NCBI GenBank assembly: GCA_029821145.1
Contig: JALGTY010000002.1
Span: 1-41,692, forward strand
From: Candidatus Zipacnadia bacterium
Lineage (GTDB): Bacteria; Armatimonadota; Zipacnadia; Zipacnadales; UBA11051
Length of the DNA: 41,692 nucleotides
Direction: 5' to 3'
The notes beneath the pieces were generated by a model that was not told the DNA's origin, ran no database searches, and saw only the letters and a list, made by a program, of their open reading frames with translations. The translations under genes and the position numbers were made by a program. Positions within the stretch are counted from its first letter, which is position 1. Every line of letters begins with the position of its first letter. Positions 1 to 14,643 of this stretch are shown piece after piece.

Positions 1-936
1 CACCATGTCAATGCCCTCAGGTAGCACCACCTCACCCGTCACATCGGTCGTCCGGAAGTAAAACTGCGGACGATAGCCCGGGAAAAACGGCGTGTGACGG
101 CCGCCCTCATCGTGGCTCAGAATATACACCTCTGCCTCAAACTTCGTGTGTGGAGTGATGCTGCCAGGCGCTGCTACCACCTGACCTCGCGCCACCTCGT
201 CGCGCTCGATACCGCGCAGAAGCACACCGATGTTGTCCCCCGCCTGACCGTCGTCCAAGATCTTGCGGAACATCTCCACGCCCGTTACCACCGACTTCTG
301 CGTCTCCGTGATCCCCACTATCTCGACATCGTCGCCGGTGCTAATCCTCCCGCGCTCCACGCGACCCGTCGCGTAGCTGTCAACCGCATCCAATAGCTCG
401 AAGATCGGACCGCACTTGTCACAGTCACGGCCCCCACAACCACACTCCATCGCCTCCAGAGCCGAGCCACGGATCACCGGAATGTCGTCGCCAGGAAACT
501 CATAGTCCGACAACTGCTCCCGTACCATCAACTCCACTACGTCCAGCAGGTCCGCATCATCCATCTCATCACACTTGTTCAAAAATACCACGATAGCAGG
601 CACGTTCACCTGACGCGCCAGCAAGATGTGCTCCCGCGTCTGCGGCATCGGACCGTCCGTCGCCGCCACCACCAATATCGCACCATCCATCTGCGCCGCA
701 CCTGTGATCATGTTCTTGATGTAGTCGGCATGACCGGGGCAGTCAACATGCGCATAGTGCCGATTAGCCGTCTCGTACTCCGCATGGTACGTCGCTATCG
801 TCAACCCCCGCTCCCGCTCCTCCGGAGCATTGTCGATCTGGTCAAAGTCCAGAGAAGCCGCACTCCCCTCGTCCGAGGCGCTCAGGCATTTCGTTATCGC
901 TGACGTCAGCGTCGTCTTGCCGTGGTCAACATGGCC
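1..936 (-). pseudogene. tuf: Elongation factor Tu, partial at window edge; N-terminus and domain I/II linker missing
   Basis: The reverse complement reads without stops [24 protein letters not shown]...[73 protein letters not shown]...ATGRVERG...[19 protein letters not shown]. No ATG/GTG/TTG start precedes GHVDHG in frame, and ~28 residues are missing at the [14 protein letters not shown] junction. It may be a pseudogene or an assembly artefact. Confidence 0.8.
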
Positions 937-941
937 ATAGT

Positions 942-3014
942 CTATTCCGTGCCTATTATCGCTTCCTGCCGTTCCTGCGACACGGGCCTGTGCGAGTGCG
1001 GCTCCATGCTGTATGTCGCACGCCCCTGGCTCAGAGACCGCAACTGAGTCGAATAGCCGAACATGGTGGCCAGCGGCACCAGGGCGGTTATGCTTTGGCT
1101 GTCGCCCGGCAAGGGTTTCATGCTGCTGATCTCGGCCCGCCGAGCGTTCAGATCGTTTATCACATCCCCCGTGTACGCATCCGGCGTGACGACTTCGACC
1201 GACATCACCGGCTCCAGCAAGATCGGCTCGCTGTCCTGGTAGGCCTCGCGAAAGGCCATGCTTGCAGCGAGCTTGAATGCCACCTCGGAAGAGTCAACAT
1301 CATGGTAGGAGCCGTTGGTCAAGCAGACGCGTATATCAACCACCGGATACGATGCCACCGGACCGGCTTCGATAGCCTCTTTGATACCGGCTTCAACGGC
1401 GGGCATGAACTCCCTCGGCACCACGCCGCCCTTAGTTCTGTCCTCAAACTCATAGCCTGTCCCTCGCGGCAGTGGCTCCAGCATCAGTGTTACGTCGCCG
1501 TACTGCCCGTGCCCGCCGGTCTGGCGCACAAATTTGCCTCTGGCGGTTGCCGGTCGCGTAATCGTTTCCTTGTAGGCAACCTGTGGGTTGCCTACATTGG
1601 CCTCGACTCTGAACTCGCGCAGCAGGCGGTCCTTGATGATGTCCAGATGGAGTTCGCCCATGCCGGAGATTATCTGCTGGCCGGTTTCGCCGTCGGTGCG
1701 CACTGAGAAGGTGGGGTCCTCGCTCATCAGGCGCTGTAGGCTTTCGATCAGCCGGCCCTCGTCGGTGGTCGTCTTGGGCTCGATGGCCATGGAGATAACC
1801 GGCTCGGGAAATTCTATACTTTCGAGAGCCACCGGGTGGTCCACCTGACTGAGCGTATCGCCGGTGGTGGCCTTGTTAAGGCCGACGACAGCCACGATAT
1901 CGCCGACGCTTGCGAGTTCAATGTTCTCGCGGCTGTTAGCATGCATTCTAAGAATGTGCGCAATCCGTGATTTTATATTATTCTGAGCGTTATAGACCGT
2001 CTGGCCCTTCTTCAGTTGGCCCGAATATATCCGCACATAAGAAAGCTGGCCGACGAAGGGGTCAGTTGCGACCTTGAAGACCAGCGCGGCCAGCGGCTCA
2101 TCCGGTGATGGCTTGCACAGCACCGGCTCTTGCGTCTTGGGCCGGAAACCGATGACGGGCGGCACCTCGAGCGGCGATGGCAAGTAGTGGACGACCGCGT
2201 CGAGAAGGGGCTGCACGCCCTTGTTTTTCAGTGAGCTGCCGCACAGTACCGGCACCAGCGCGTTGTCCAGGGCGTCCTCGCGGATCGCCGCACGTATTTC
2301 ATCTGGTGTCGGCTGCTCACCTGCAAAGTACTTCTCCTCCAGATGCGGATGTGTGTCGGCCATGGCAACGATCAGCCATTCGCGGAACAATTCAGCGCGC
2401 TCGCGCATCGGCTCGGGTATTTCGCGCTCCACAGCCTCAGCGCCGAGCTCATCTTCCCAGTAGATCGCCTTCATCTCGATGAGGTCAATGACGCCTTCGA
2501 ACTCCTCTTCCGCGCCGATGGGAATCTGTATCGCCAGAGCATTTGCGCCTAGCCGCTGCCGCATCTGGTGCAGCACGTCATGGAAGTCGGCCCCGGTGCG
2601 GTCCATCTTGTTGACGATGACTATGCGGGGGATATTGTACCTATTGGCCTGGCGCCAGACCGTCTCGGACTGCGGCTGTACCCCGCCGACAGCGCATAGG
2701 ATGGTAACCACACCGTCCAATACGCGCAGTGAGCGCTCGACTTCCACTGTAAAATCAACATGGCCGGGAGTATCTATTATGTTAATCGTGTAGCCTTGCC
2801 ACTCGCAGGTCGTGGCCGCAGACGTGATGGTAATGCCCCGTTCCATCTCCTGGGGCATGTAGTCCATAGTGGCATCGCCGTCGTCCACTTCGCCCATGCG
2901 GTGGACGCGGCCGGTGTAATACAGTATGCGCTCGGTAGTTGTGGTCTTACCGGCGTCAATGTGGGCCGCTATGCCAATATTCCTGGTTTTTTGCAGCAAT
3001 TTAGTCTGTACCAC
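942..3014 (-). CDS. fusA: Elongation factor G
   Basis: 690-aa ORF with [46 protein letters not shown] and [10 protein letters not shown]; located in the str operon. Confidence 0.97.
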   Translation of the reverse strand: MVQTKLLQKTRNIGIAAHIDAGKTTTTERILYYTGRVHRMGEVDDGDATMDYMPQEMERGITITSAATTCEWQGYTINIIDTPGHVDFTVEVERSLRVLDGVVTILCAVGGVQPQSETVWRQANRYNIPRIVIVNKMDRTGADFHDVLHQMRQRLGANALAIQIPIGAEEEFEGVIDLIEMKAIYWEDELGAEAVEREIPEPMRERAELFREWLIVAMADTHPHLEEKYFAGEQPTPDEIRAAIREDALDNALVPVLCGSSLKNKGVQPLLDAVVHYLPSPLEVPPVIGFRPKTQEPVLCKPSPDEPLAALVFKVATDPFVGQLSYVRIYSGQLKKGQTVYNAQNNIKSRIAHILRMHANSRENIELASVGDIVAVVGLNKATTGDTLSQVDHPVALESIEFPEPVISMAIEPKTTTDEGRLIESLQRLMSEDPTFSVRTDGETGQQIISGMGELHLDIIKDRLLREFRVEANVGNPQVAYKETITRPATARGKFVRQTGGHGQYGDVTLMLEPLPRGTGYEFEDRTKGGVVPREFMPAVEAGIKEAIEAGPVASYPVVDIRVCLTNGSYHDVDSSEVAFKLAASMAFREAYQDSEPILLEPVMSVEVVTPDAYTGDVINDLNARRAEISSMKPLPGDSQSITALVPLATMFGYSTQLRSLSQGRATYSMEPHSHRPVSQERQEAIIGTE

Positions 3015-3133
3015 GACTGAATCACATACTCCTCAGAACGTCCAATGTAACTGTTGCTACCAATACGGCTGATATGGCGCCATTGCGGCATGTCCGACTT
3101 GAGCTGACAAGCCGCAAGAGGCCGCCTGTGGGC

Positions 3134-3604
3134 CTACCAGCGGTAGTGCGAGTAAGCCTTGTTGGCCTCTGCCATACGATATGTTTCGATGCGGCGCCTG
3201 ACGGCAGCGCCTTCGCCTTTGGAGGCGTCGAGCAGCTCGTTGGCCAGCCGCTCTGTCGAGCGCCGTTCACTGCGATCGCGAGCAGCATTGACCAGCCAGC
3301 GAATCGCCAGCGTGAACTGGCGGCGGGCGTTGACCTCGACCGGCACCTGATAGGTGGCGCCGCCGACCCTCCGCGGCCTTACCTCGACAACGGGCCGAAT
3401 ATTGCGAATCGCCGCGCTGAGCACCTCAAGCGGGTTGTCGCCTGTCCCTTCGTGAATCTCTAGAAGGGCGCCATAGACGATGCGCTCCGCCAGACTCTTC
3501 TTGCCGCCCATAATCATCTTGTTGATGAGGCGCTGAACGATCGTGCTGTTGAATACCGGGTCTCCCGGTATTACCCGTTTGGGCACTTCGCCTTTTCTCG
3601 GCAT
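3134..3604 (-). CDS. rpsG: 30S ribosomal protein S7
   Basis: 156 aa, [47 protein letters not shown]...; between rpsL and fusA. Confidence 0.97.
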   Translation of the reverse strand: MPRKGEVPKRVIPGDPVFNSTIVQRLINKMIMGGKKSLAERIVYGALLEIHEGTGDNPLEVLSAAIRNIRPVVEVRPRRVGGATYQVPVEVNARRQFTLAIRWLVNAARDRSERRSTERLANELLDASKGEGAAVRRRIETYRMAEANKAYSHYRW

Positions 3605-3661
3605 TCATCTGCTCCTCAGACCTAGCTGGCCGCAGGATGGCCTCACTGCGGGCGGCCGGAA

Positions 3662-4075
3662 CTAGCTGGGCTTCTTGGTCCCGTACTTGGAGCGTCCGCG
3701 TTTGCGACCGTCAACCCCTGCTGCATCGAGGGTGCCGCGGATCACGTGATACTTGACCGAGTTGAGATCTTTTACACGCCCGCCACGGATCAATACCACG
3801 GAGTACTCCAGAAGGTTCTGGCCCTCACCCGGAATGTATGCGGTGACCTCTTCGCGGTTGAAGAGTCGGACGCGAGCGACCTTGCGCAAGGCAGAGTTGG
3901 GCTTTTTCGGTGTCTGCGCCCAGACTCTCGTGCAGACCCCGCGGCGCTGCGGGGCCCCTGCGGTAGCTTTCGCCTTGCGCTTGAGGGCGTTCCATGCGAC
4001 CTTTAGGGCCGGTGTCTTTGGTTTTCTGGCCTTCTTCTTACGCCCTTTGCGCACTAGCTGACTGATTGTTGGCAA
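3662..4075 (-). CDS. rpsL: 30S ribosomal protein S12 (TTG start)
   Basis: [14 protein letters not shown]...[17 protein letters not shown]...GGRVKDL. The ORF track starts at 4132, but the conserved N-terminus begins at a TTG (4075..4073) preceded by AAAGGGAG. Confidence 0.95.
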   Translation of the reverse strand: MPTISQLVRKGRKKKARKPKTPALKVAWNALKRKAKATAGAPQRRGVCTRVWAQTPKKPNSALRKVARVRLFNREEVTAYIPGEGQNLLEYSVVLIRGGRVKDLNSVKYHVIRGTLDAAGVDGRKRGRSKYGTKKPS

Positions 4076-4380
4076 GCAGGCCACTCCCTTTACAAAGATT
4101 TGAGTTCGTGGGCCACGCCTATATGCAGACACATGGAACCCCTCACAGCAACGAGGGGTTCACCAGACTTGACCATGAATTGCGAAGCATTCTGTCGGCA
4201 TCCTACGATGCCGTCTGCTGCTGTCGCCCCCTTACTGACAACACTTACAACGCCTGCCATTCGCCGATACAGACGTCAGGGCCTACAACCCCGTCCCGCA
4301 CCCTAAATATGCACCCGGCAGTTCACTGGTGCAACGGTATATCCTAAAGAGTGGCTTCTACACCAGTGCTTGTCGGGTAG
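4076..4380 (-). promoter_or_regulatory. Long structured 5' leader of rpsL (inferred transcript leader)
   Basis: About 300 nt between the predicted start of transcription and the rpsL TTG. Contains inverted repeats CACTGGTG/CACCAGTG (4324-4331/4361-4368), CGGCATC/GATGCCG (4196-4202/4207-4213) and GAACCCCTC/GAGGGGTTC (4136-4144/4153-4161). Confidence 0.5.
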
Positions 4381-4386
4381 AGTTGC

Positions 4387-4415
4387 ATTATAATAACTCT
4401 CCTGCTGCCTGTCAA
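4387..4415 (-). promoter_or_regulatory. Consensus sigma70-type promoter for the rpsL-rpsG-fusA-tuf operon
   Basis: On the minus strand TTGACA (4415..4410), 17-nt spacer, TATAAT (4392..4387); exact consensus. Confidence 0.85.
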
Positions 4416-4478
4416 TAGATGCCAGGCCACTTTGCGGCAAGATCCCAATTTTTTTGCGCGGTCCGACAATACCCGCAA

Positions 4479-9197
<4,719 letters not shown>

Positions 9198-9292
9198 TTG
9201 CTTTGCCTCCAGCCTTTTATGGGAACAGTTTCAGGCATCGCTGTACTGTCCCAACAGCTCTCGAATCTACGGGGCTCACGACCAGAGCGTAC

Positions 9293-12200
9293 TTATCGGA
9301 AATCGTCCTCAGCGCGCAGATCAATCTCGCGGCCGCTAGAGTCGTTTACCTTCACGTCCAGAGCCAGGCTCTGCATCTCTCTGACCAGAATCTTGAATGA
9401 TTCCGGAATCCCTGGCTCCTCCATGTTCTCATTCTTTACTATAGCCTCATAAGTCGCCACACGGCCGCTCACATCGTCCGATTTCACCGTCAGCATCTCT
9501 TGCAGCGTGTGCGCCGCGCCATACGCCTCCAGAGCCCAGACTTCCATTTCCCCGAAGCGCTGGCCGCCCATCTGCGCCTTGCCGCCCAGTGGCTGCTGAG
9601 TAATCAGAGAGTACGGGCCTGTCGAACGGGCGTGTATCTTGTCCTCAACCAGGTGCAGCAGTTTGAGTATGTACATGTGGCCGACCATCACCGGCTGATT
9701 GAACGGTTCCCCGGTACGGCCGTCGTAGAGCACCGTCTTGCCGGTCTCGGGGTCGAACTCCGCCGCGCCCGAGGCATTTTGCACTGCCCGCTCAACCAGA
9801 AGCGCGGCAGCCTGCTTGCCCGAAGCCTTTTCCCATTCCCTCTCAGGCACACTCAGCCATTCGGCCAGTTCCGCCAACTCCTGCTTGTCATGCGCGGCAA
9901 GCTGGCTCTTCATGTTCTCAACCAGCTCGTCAAAGCTAGCGGGCGCGTCGCGCAAGTCGAGAATCGGGCCGAAGGTATTCATCTCCGATTCGGCGTACGA
10001 TCTCAGCGCGTCATATCTCAGCTTTTCGGCGACCTCTTCCATGCCCTGTTTGATCTCTTCCAGAGTGAAGCTCTCAAAAATCGGCGTAATGAACACCTTG
10101 CCAAGATGCTTGGCTATCCACCCCAGGTGCGTTTCCAGAAGCTGGCCGATATTCATACGCGACGGTACCGAGAGGGGATTGAGACAGATATCTACTGGTG
10201 TGCCATCGGCCAGGTGGGGCATGTCCTCGACCGGCAGTATCTTGGCAATAACTCCTTTGTTGCCGTGGCGGCCCGTGAGCTTATCACCCATCATAATCTT
10301 GCGTTTCTGGGCGACATACACGCGCACGAGCTGGTTAACGCCCGGCTTGAGTTCATCACCGGACAGCTTCTTCAGCTCGCCGCCGCACCGGCGGCAAGTC
10401 AACGCGGCCTCCATCGGCCTTCCGTAGGCGAACTCCGCCTCGCACAGGTTGCACCTATATTTATATCGAGAAAATACCTTAGTAGCGATGACGATACCGC
10501 CCTCGCCGTGTGGAATGCGCAGTGACACGTCCCGCATCTCTTCGGCCTTCTTACCGAAGATGGCGATGACCAGTTTCTCTTCAGCCGTAAGCTCGGATTG
10601 GCCCTTCGGCGTCACCTTGCCGACGAGAACATCCTCGGGACGGACCTCGGCGCCGATGCGTATTACGCCGTCAGCGTCGAGTTCGCTCAGAGCATCATCG
10701 CCGACGTTGGGGATGTCGCGTGTGATCTCTTCAGGCCCCAGCTTGGTGTCGCGGGCCTCACATTCAAACTTCTCGATGTGGATTGAGGTCAGGGAGTCAT
10801 CCTTCACCAGGCGCTCGGATATGAGAATCGCGTCTTCGTAGTTGTAGCCCTCCCAGGGGATAAACGCAACCACCAGGTTCTTGCCCAGAGCCAGTTCGCT
10901 GTCCTTGGTGGCGGCGCCATCATAGATCGGCTGGCCCTTCACTATACGCTGGCCACGGCGCACCAGCCGCTTCTGGCTAACACAGGTGCCCATGTTGGTG
11001 CGCAGGAAGTTTTCGAGTTCGTAAGTCCTCTCCTCGCCGTTTGCATACTCGATGACAATGCGTTCGGCATCGGCCGCAAGGACCACGCCGTCATCTTCGG
11101 CCAGGACCACAGCCCCTGAGTCCTCGGCGGCCCGGCCCTCAATCCCGGTCTTGATCAGCGGCTGCTCGGTGACCATCAGCGGAACGGCCTGGCGCTGCAT
11201 GTTGGAGCCGGCCAGCGCCCGCACCGGCTCGTCGCTCTCCAGGAATGGCACCAGTGAGGTGGCAACCGAGAACACCTGCGTGGGCGAGACATCGCAATAA
11301 CCCACTTCCTCCGGGGCGACCTTCGGGAAGTCGCCGGCGCGCCGCACCGAGACTAGCGGGCGCGTGAAATAACCGTTCTCGTCCACTGGCTCGGAGGCGG
11401 TGGCGATGTTGTGGTGTTCTTCCTCGTCAGCGGCCAGATAGTCAATCTCATTGGTCAGTCGCCCGTTCTTTACGCGCCGATAGGGAGTTTCGATGAAACC
11501 GTATTCGTTGAGCTGTGCGTGTAGTGTCAGATAGCCGATCAGACCTACGTTGGGGCCTTCAGGAGTCTCAATGGGGCAGATGCGACCATAGTGGGAATGG
11601 TGGACGTCTCTTACCTCGAGCTTGGCCGACTGCTTGCTCAGGCCGCCGGGCCCCAGTGCAGACAGGCGCCGTTTGTGTGCCAGTTCGGCCAGCGGATTGA
11701 TCTGGTCCATGAACTGCGAAAGCTGGCCGCTGCCGAAGAAGCTGTTAATGGCGGCCGTGATCGGCTTGATGCTGATGACCGACTGCGGCACCATCTCGTC
11801 CGGGTCCAGGCTGGTCATCCGCTCACGTGCCACCCGCTCGGTGCGCAGAAAGCCGGTCCGCAACTGGTTCTGCAGCAGCTCCCCGACCGCCTTCACACGC
11901 TTGTTCTGCAGATGGTCAATGTCATCCACGCTGCCCTCGCTGCGCGATAGGCCCACGAGATACGCAACAATGCCCACCACATCGTCGCGGGTCAGTGTAT
12001 GAATCTCCATCGGCACCTCGCTGTCGAGTTTGCGATTCATCTTGTAGCGGCCGACGGTGGACAGATCGTAGCGCTTGACATCGAAGAAGTATGACTGCAG
12101 CAGCGACTGAGCGCTGTCAACAGTAGGCGGGTCGCCCGGGCGAATCTTACGATAGACCTCCAGCAGGCCCTCCTTATTTGTGTGAGTATCGTCATCCTCG

Positions 12201-13099
12201 AGCGTGGCGCTGATCTGGTGCGGCACGCGCAGCACTCTTACTTTTTCGGTCCCGGCCTTTTGCACGGCCTTGGCGATGCTCTCGGTGATATTGCCATAGG
12301 CCTCGACTACTACGACGCCTTCGCTGTCGCTCTGTCGCGAGGTGGCGTAGAATATGTCGTGCTCCTGTACCCCGGGCATGCTGCCGCGCTCGGCATCCTT
12401 GAGCTCTTTGAGGACCTGCTTGATCTCAACCGTCTCGCGGTTGCCGAAACATTCCAGTATCTCGGCGTCAGTGCCGGTGGGCGGCAAGTCCTCAGTTACG
12501 TCCTCGAACCAGTCCAGAGCCCGCAGCAAGGCCGTTACCGGGAACTTGCGGCTCTGGCCGATGCGCACGGTGATAACGCCACTGGCGGCCGTCTCGATCT
12601 CAACCCATGCGCCCTCGTTGGGTATCACCTGCGCGGCGTACAGCACGCGCCCCGCCGAATCTACACTGTCGCGGAAATAGACGCTGGGTGAACGGGCCAG
12701 TTGGCTGATGACTACGCGCTCGGCACCATTGATGAGGAAGGTGCCCCGGTCAGTCATCACCGGTAGCTCACCCATGTAAACCTCGGACTCCTTCATCTCG
12801 CCCGTCTCTTTGTTGACCAGCCGCACTTTGGCGTAGATCGGGGCCTCATAGGTGGTGTCGCGTTCCCGGCATTCTGCGATGTTCAGCGATGGCTCGCCGA
12901 TCCGGTAATCCAGGAAGTCCAGAGAAACGTTACCGGTGTAGTCCTCGATGCCGCTGAAATTCTCAAACAGCTCCTTGAGGCCCGTGTCGAGAAACCAGTG
13001 ATAAGACCGGGTCTGAATCTCGATAAGGTCTGGGAGTGGCAGGATGTCTTCGCGCCTACGCTTGGGGTACTCTACGCTGCGGGACTCAACCGTGGCCAT
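9293..13099 (-). CDS. rpoB: DNA-directed RNA polymerase subunit beta
   Basis: [85 protein letters not shown]. Likely start ATG at 13099 (MATVESRS) with AGGAGG upstream; the longer ORF begins at 13168. Confidence 0.97.
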   Translation of the reverse strand: MATVESRSVEYPKRRREDILPLPDLIEIQTRSYHWFLDTGLKELFENFSGIEDYTGNVSLDFLDYRIGEPSLNIAECRERDTTYEAPIYAKVRLVNKETGEMKESEVYMGELPVMTDRGTFLINGAERVVISQLARSPSVYFRDSVDSAGRVLYAAQVIPNEGAWVEIETAASGVITVRIGQSRKFPVTALLRALDWFEDVTEDLPPTGTDAEILECFGNRETVEIKQVLKELKDAERGSMPGVQEHDIFYATSRQSDSEGVVVVEAYGNITESIAKAVQKAGTEKVRVLRVPHQISATLEDDDTHTNKEGLLEVYRKIRPGDPPTVDSAQSLLQSYFFDVKRYDLSTVGRYKMNRKLDSEVPMEIHTLTRDDVVGIVAYLVGLSRSEGSVDDIDHLQNKRVKAVGELLQNQLRTGFLRTERVARERMTSLDPDEMVPQSVISIKPITAAINSFFGSGQLSQFMDQINPLAELAHKRRLSALGPGGLSKQSAKLEVRDVHHSHYGRICPIETPEGPNVGLIGYLTLHAQLNEYGFIETPYRRVKNGRLTNEIDYLAADEEEHHNIATASEPVDENGYFTRPLVSVRRAGDFPKVAPEEVGYCDVSPTQVFSVATSLVPFLESDEPVRALAGSNMQRQAVPLMVTEQPLIKTGIEGRAAEDSGAVVLAEDDGVVLAADAERIVIEYANGEERTYELENFLRTNMGTCVSQKRLVRRGQRIVKGQPIYDGAATKDSELALGKNLVVAFIPWEGYNYEDAILISERLVKDDSLTSIHIEKFECEARDTKLGPEEITRDIPNVGDDALSELDADGVIRIGAEVRPEDVLVGKVTPKGQSELTAEEKLVIAIFGKKAEEMRDVSLRIPHGEGGIVIATKVFSRYKYRCNLCEAEFAYGRPMEAALTCRRCGGELKKLSGDELKPGVNQLVRVYVAQKRKIMMGDKLTGRHGNKGVIAKILPVEDMPHLADGTPVDICLNPLSVPSRMNIGQLLETHLGWIAKHLGKVFITPIFESFTLEEIKQGMEEVAEKLRYDALRSYAESEMNTFGPILDLRDAPASFDELVENMKSQLAAHDKQELAELAEWLSVPEREWEKASGKQAAALLVERAVQNASGAAEFDPETGKTVLYDGRTGEPFNQPVMVGHMYILKLLHLVEDKIHARSTGPYSLITQQPLGGKAQMGGQRFGEMEVWALEAYGAAHTLQEMLTVKSDDVSGRVATYEAIVKNENMEEPGIPESFKILVREMQSLALDVKVNDSSGREIDLRAEDDFR

Positions 13100-13306
13100 T
13101 CGCTGCAGTGCCTCCTGGGTTACATCGCCTTGATTGTGATAACACCGCTGTCGCTGCAATTCGCTCACAAAAGCCGAAAAGTGGGCCGCCCAGGCATAAG
13201 ACTAGGTCCCCACTTTGGCATTCATGACGATAGTTCAGCGGAGTTCACGGGGTGAAGAATATGGAAGCGATGTATGTAGCAAGATAATATTAGCAGCTAG
13301 CAGGTA

Positions 13307-13336
13307 ATATTACCAAATGCCACAACAAAAAGTCAA
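13307..13336 (-). promoter_or_regulatory. Probable rpoB promoter
   Basis: Minus strand TTGACT (13336..13331), 18-nt spacer, TAATAT (13312..13307). The -10 lies inside the perfect palindrome GGTAATATTACC (13303-13314) in an AT-rich gap. Confidence 0.65.
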
Positions 13337-13409
13337 ATTTATTTTTGCCTGGTTGCAACTTTTTCCGCTAACCAACTGACTGGCGTCATCCGCCGGGGCC
13401 GGGTACTCT

Positions 13410-14048
13410 TCACAGTCGTTCTTCGAGTTGCCTCAGTCGCTTCTCGAGGCTGGTCTGGCGCAGCGCGTTGGTCAGATCGCCACGTGTTCTCTCTACCATG
13501 CCACGGGCCGCGTCAGAGCGTCTGCGCAATCCCAGGGTGATAGCGTCCGGGTAATCGAACGACATGATAATCTGATAGATGTCTTCCATTGCTGCCAGGA
13601 ATTCTTCGGCGCGCTCCGGCTCGCCCATGCGGATGAGGTCCAGCACATGACGGCGCAGTTCGCCCACCACCTCGGCCAACCCGTTGAGCCATACTGCTCC
13701 GCAAACGCCCAGCGTCTGGTTATTCGGCACATCTTCGCCGGCTATACAGGCGATCACTACTGCAGCCTCGACGTATTCCTTTTCCGCGTCTGCAACAAAG
13801 CCGCCGCGGCTGAGCTCGGGTGCGTCGGCGAGCGCATTCTGCATTTCGGCAACAAGGGCGGCGGTCGCGTCCAGTTGCCCGCGCGCCTCATCAACCTCGT
13901 TGCGGTGCATGTGCTTTATCGTTATTGAGGAGGAGCGCACGATCTCGCGCGACAGCTTGTAGGCCTTTTCGCGCGCGCCATCGAGTACGTTGAGCTCCTC
14001 ACGAATTGCATCGGCTGTCTTCTCAACTCCGCTAAGTATGGCGTCCAC
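13410..14048 (-). CDS. Translin family protein
   Basis: 212 aa; GFVADAEKEYVEAAVV, VVGELRRHVLDLIRMGE, MSFDYPDAITLGLRRRSDAARGMVERTRGDLT resemble archaeal-type translin proteins. Confidence 0.75.
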   Translation of the reverse strand: MDAILSGVEKTADAIREELNVLDGAREKAYKLSREIVRSSSITIKHMHRNEVDEARGQLDATAALVAEMQNALADAPELSRGGFVADAEKEYVEAAVVIACIAGEDVPNNQTLGVCGAVWLNGLAEVVGELRRHVLDLIRMGEPERAEEFLAAMEDIYQIIMSFDYPDAITLGLRRRSDAARGMVERTRGDLTNALRQTSLEKRLRQLEERL

Positions 14049-14097
14049 CTCCAGGGTTGTATTGTGACAGTGCCTTTGTGTTGTCTCCAGCTTGTGC

Positions 14098-14631
14098 CTA
14101 ACGCGCCTGTTCGGCGCCCAGGTTCACGGCCTGGATGTTCAACGGTATGTGTTTGTGGTGTCTTTCAGGTAAGACGGTCTTGAGTGCTGCTTCAAAGTGC
14201 GACAGTTGCAAGACGCCGCGGGCTTGCACATACGCCCCCAACAGGATGATGTTGGTTACCTGTTCGTTGCCCAATTCGGCGGCGATCTTGGTAGCGGGCA
14301 CCTCGATCAATTCTGCATTGGCTACGGTCAAGGGGCCGGTCAGGGAGGAATTGGCTACAATCAGTCCGCCGGAGCGTATCTTGTCGAGATGCTCGTCGGC
14401 TGCCCGCTTGTCAAACAGCAACAGCGAGTCCACCTCCCCGACAATCGGGCTGCCCACCTCACCGTCAGCGATTACCACAGTGGAAGTGACCCAGCCACCA
14501 CGCACTTCTGGGCTGTACACGCTGACATAGCACACTTCAAGGCCCTGCTCCAGAGCCATCTCAGCTAGCAGCGAGCCCGCCGAAACAACGCCCTGGCCGC
14601 CGGTGCCTGCCATGAATACCTCTTCGCGCAT
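14098..14631 (-). CDS. 2-oxoacid:ferredoxin oxidoreductase, gamma subunit
   Basis: 177 aa, EVFMAGTGGQGVVSAGSLLAEMALEQGLEV...YSPEVRGGWVTSTVVIADGEVGSPIV. Confidence 0.9.
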   Translation of the reverse strand: MREEVFMAGTGGQGVVSAGSLLAEMALEQGLEVCYVSVYSPEVRGGWVTSTVVIADGEVGSPIVGEVDSLLLFDKRAADEHLDKIRSGGLIVANSSLTGPLTVANAELIEVPATKIAAELGNEQVTNIILLGAYVQARGVLQLSHFEAALKTVLPERHHKHIPLNIQAVNLGAEQAR

Positions 14632-14643
14632 GCAAGCTCTTCC

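Noticed and set aside
936-990. Possible fusA-tuf fusion by programmed -1 frameshift
   Set aside because: The tuf frame is -1 relative to fusA and open upstream, but no X XXY YYZ slippery heptamer is seen near the fusA stop and EF-Tu would still lack its linker; deletion or assembly error is simpler.
4136-4161. 9-bp hairpin near rpsL read as an intrinsic terminator
   Set aside because: No U-tract on either strand; treated as leader structure instead.
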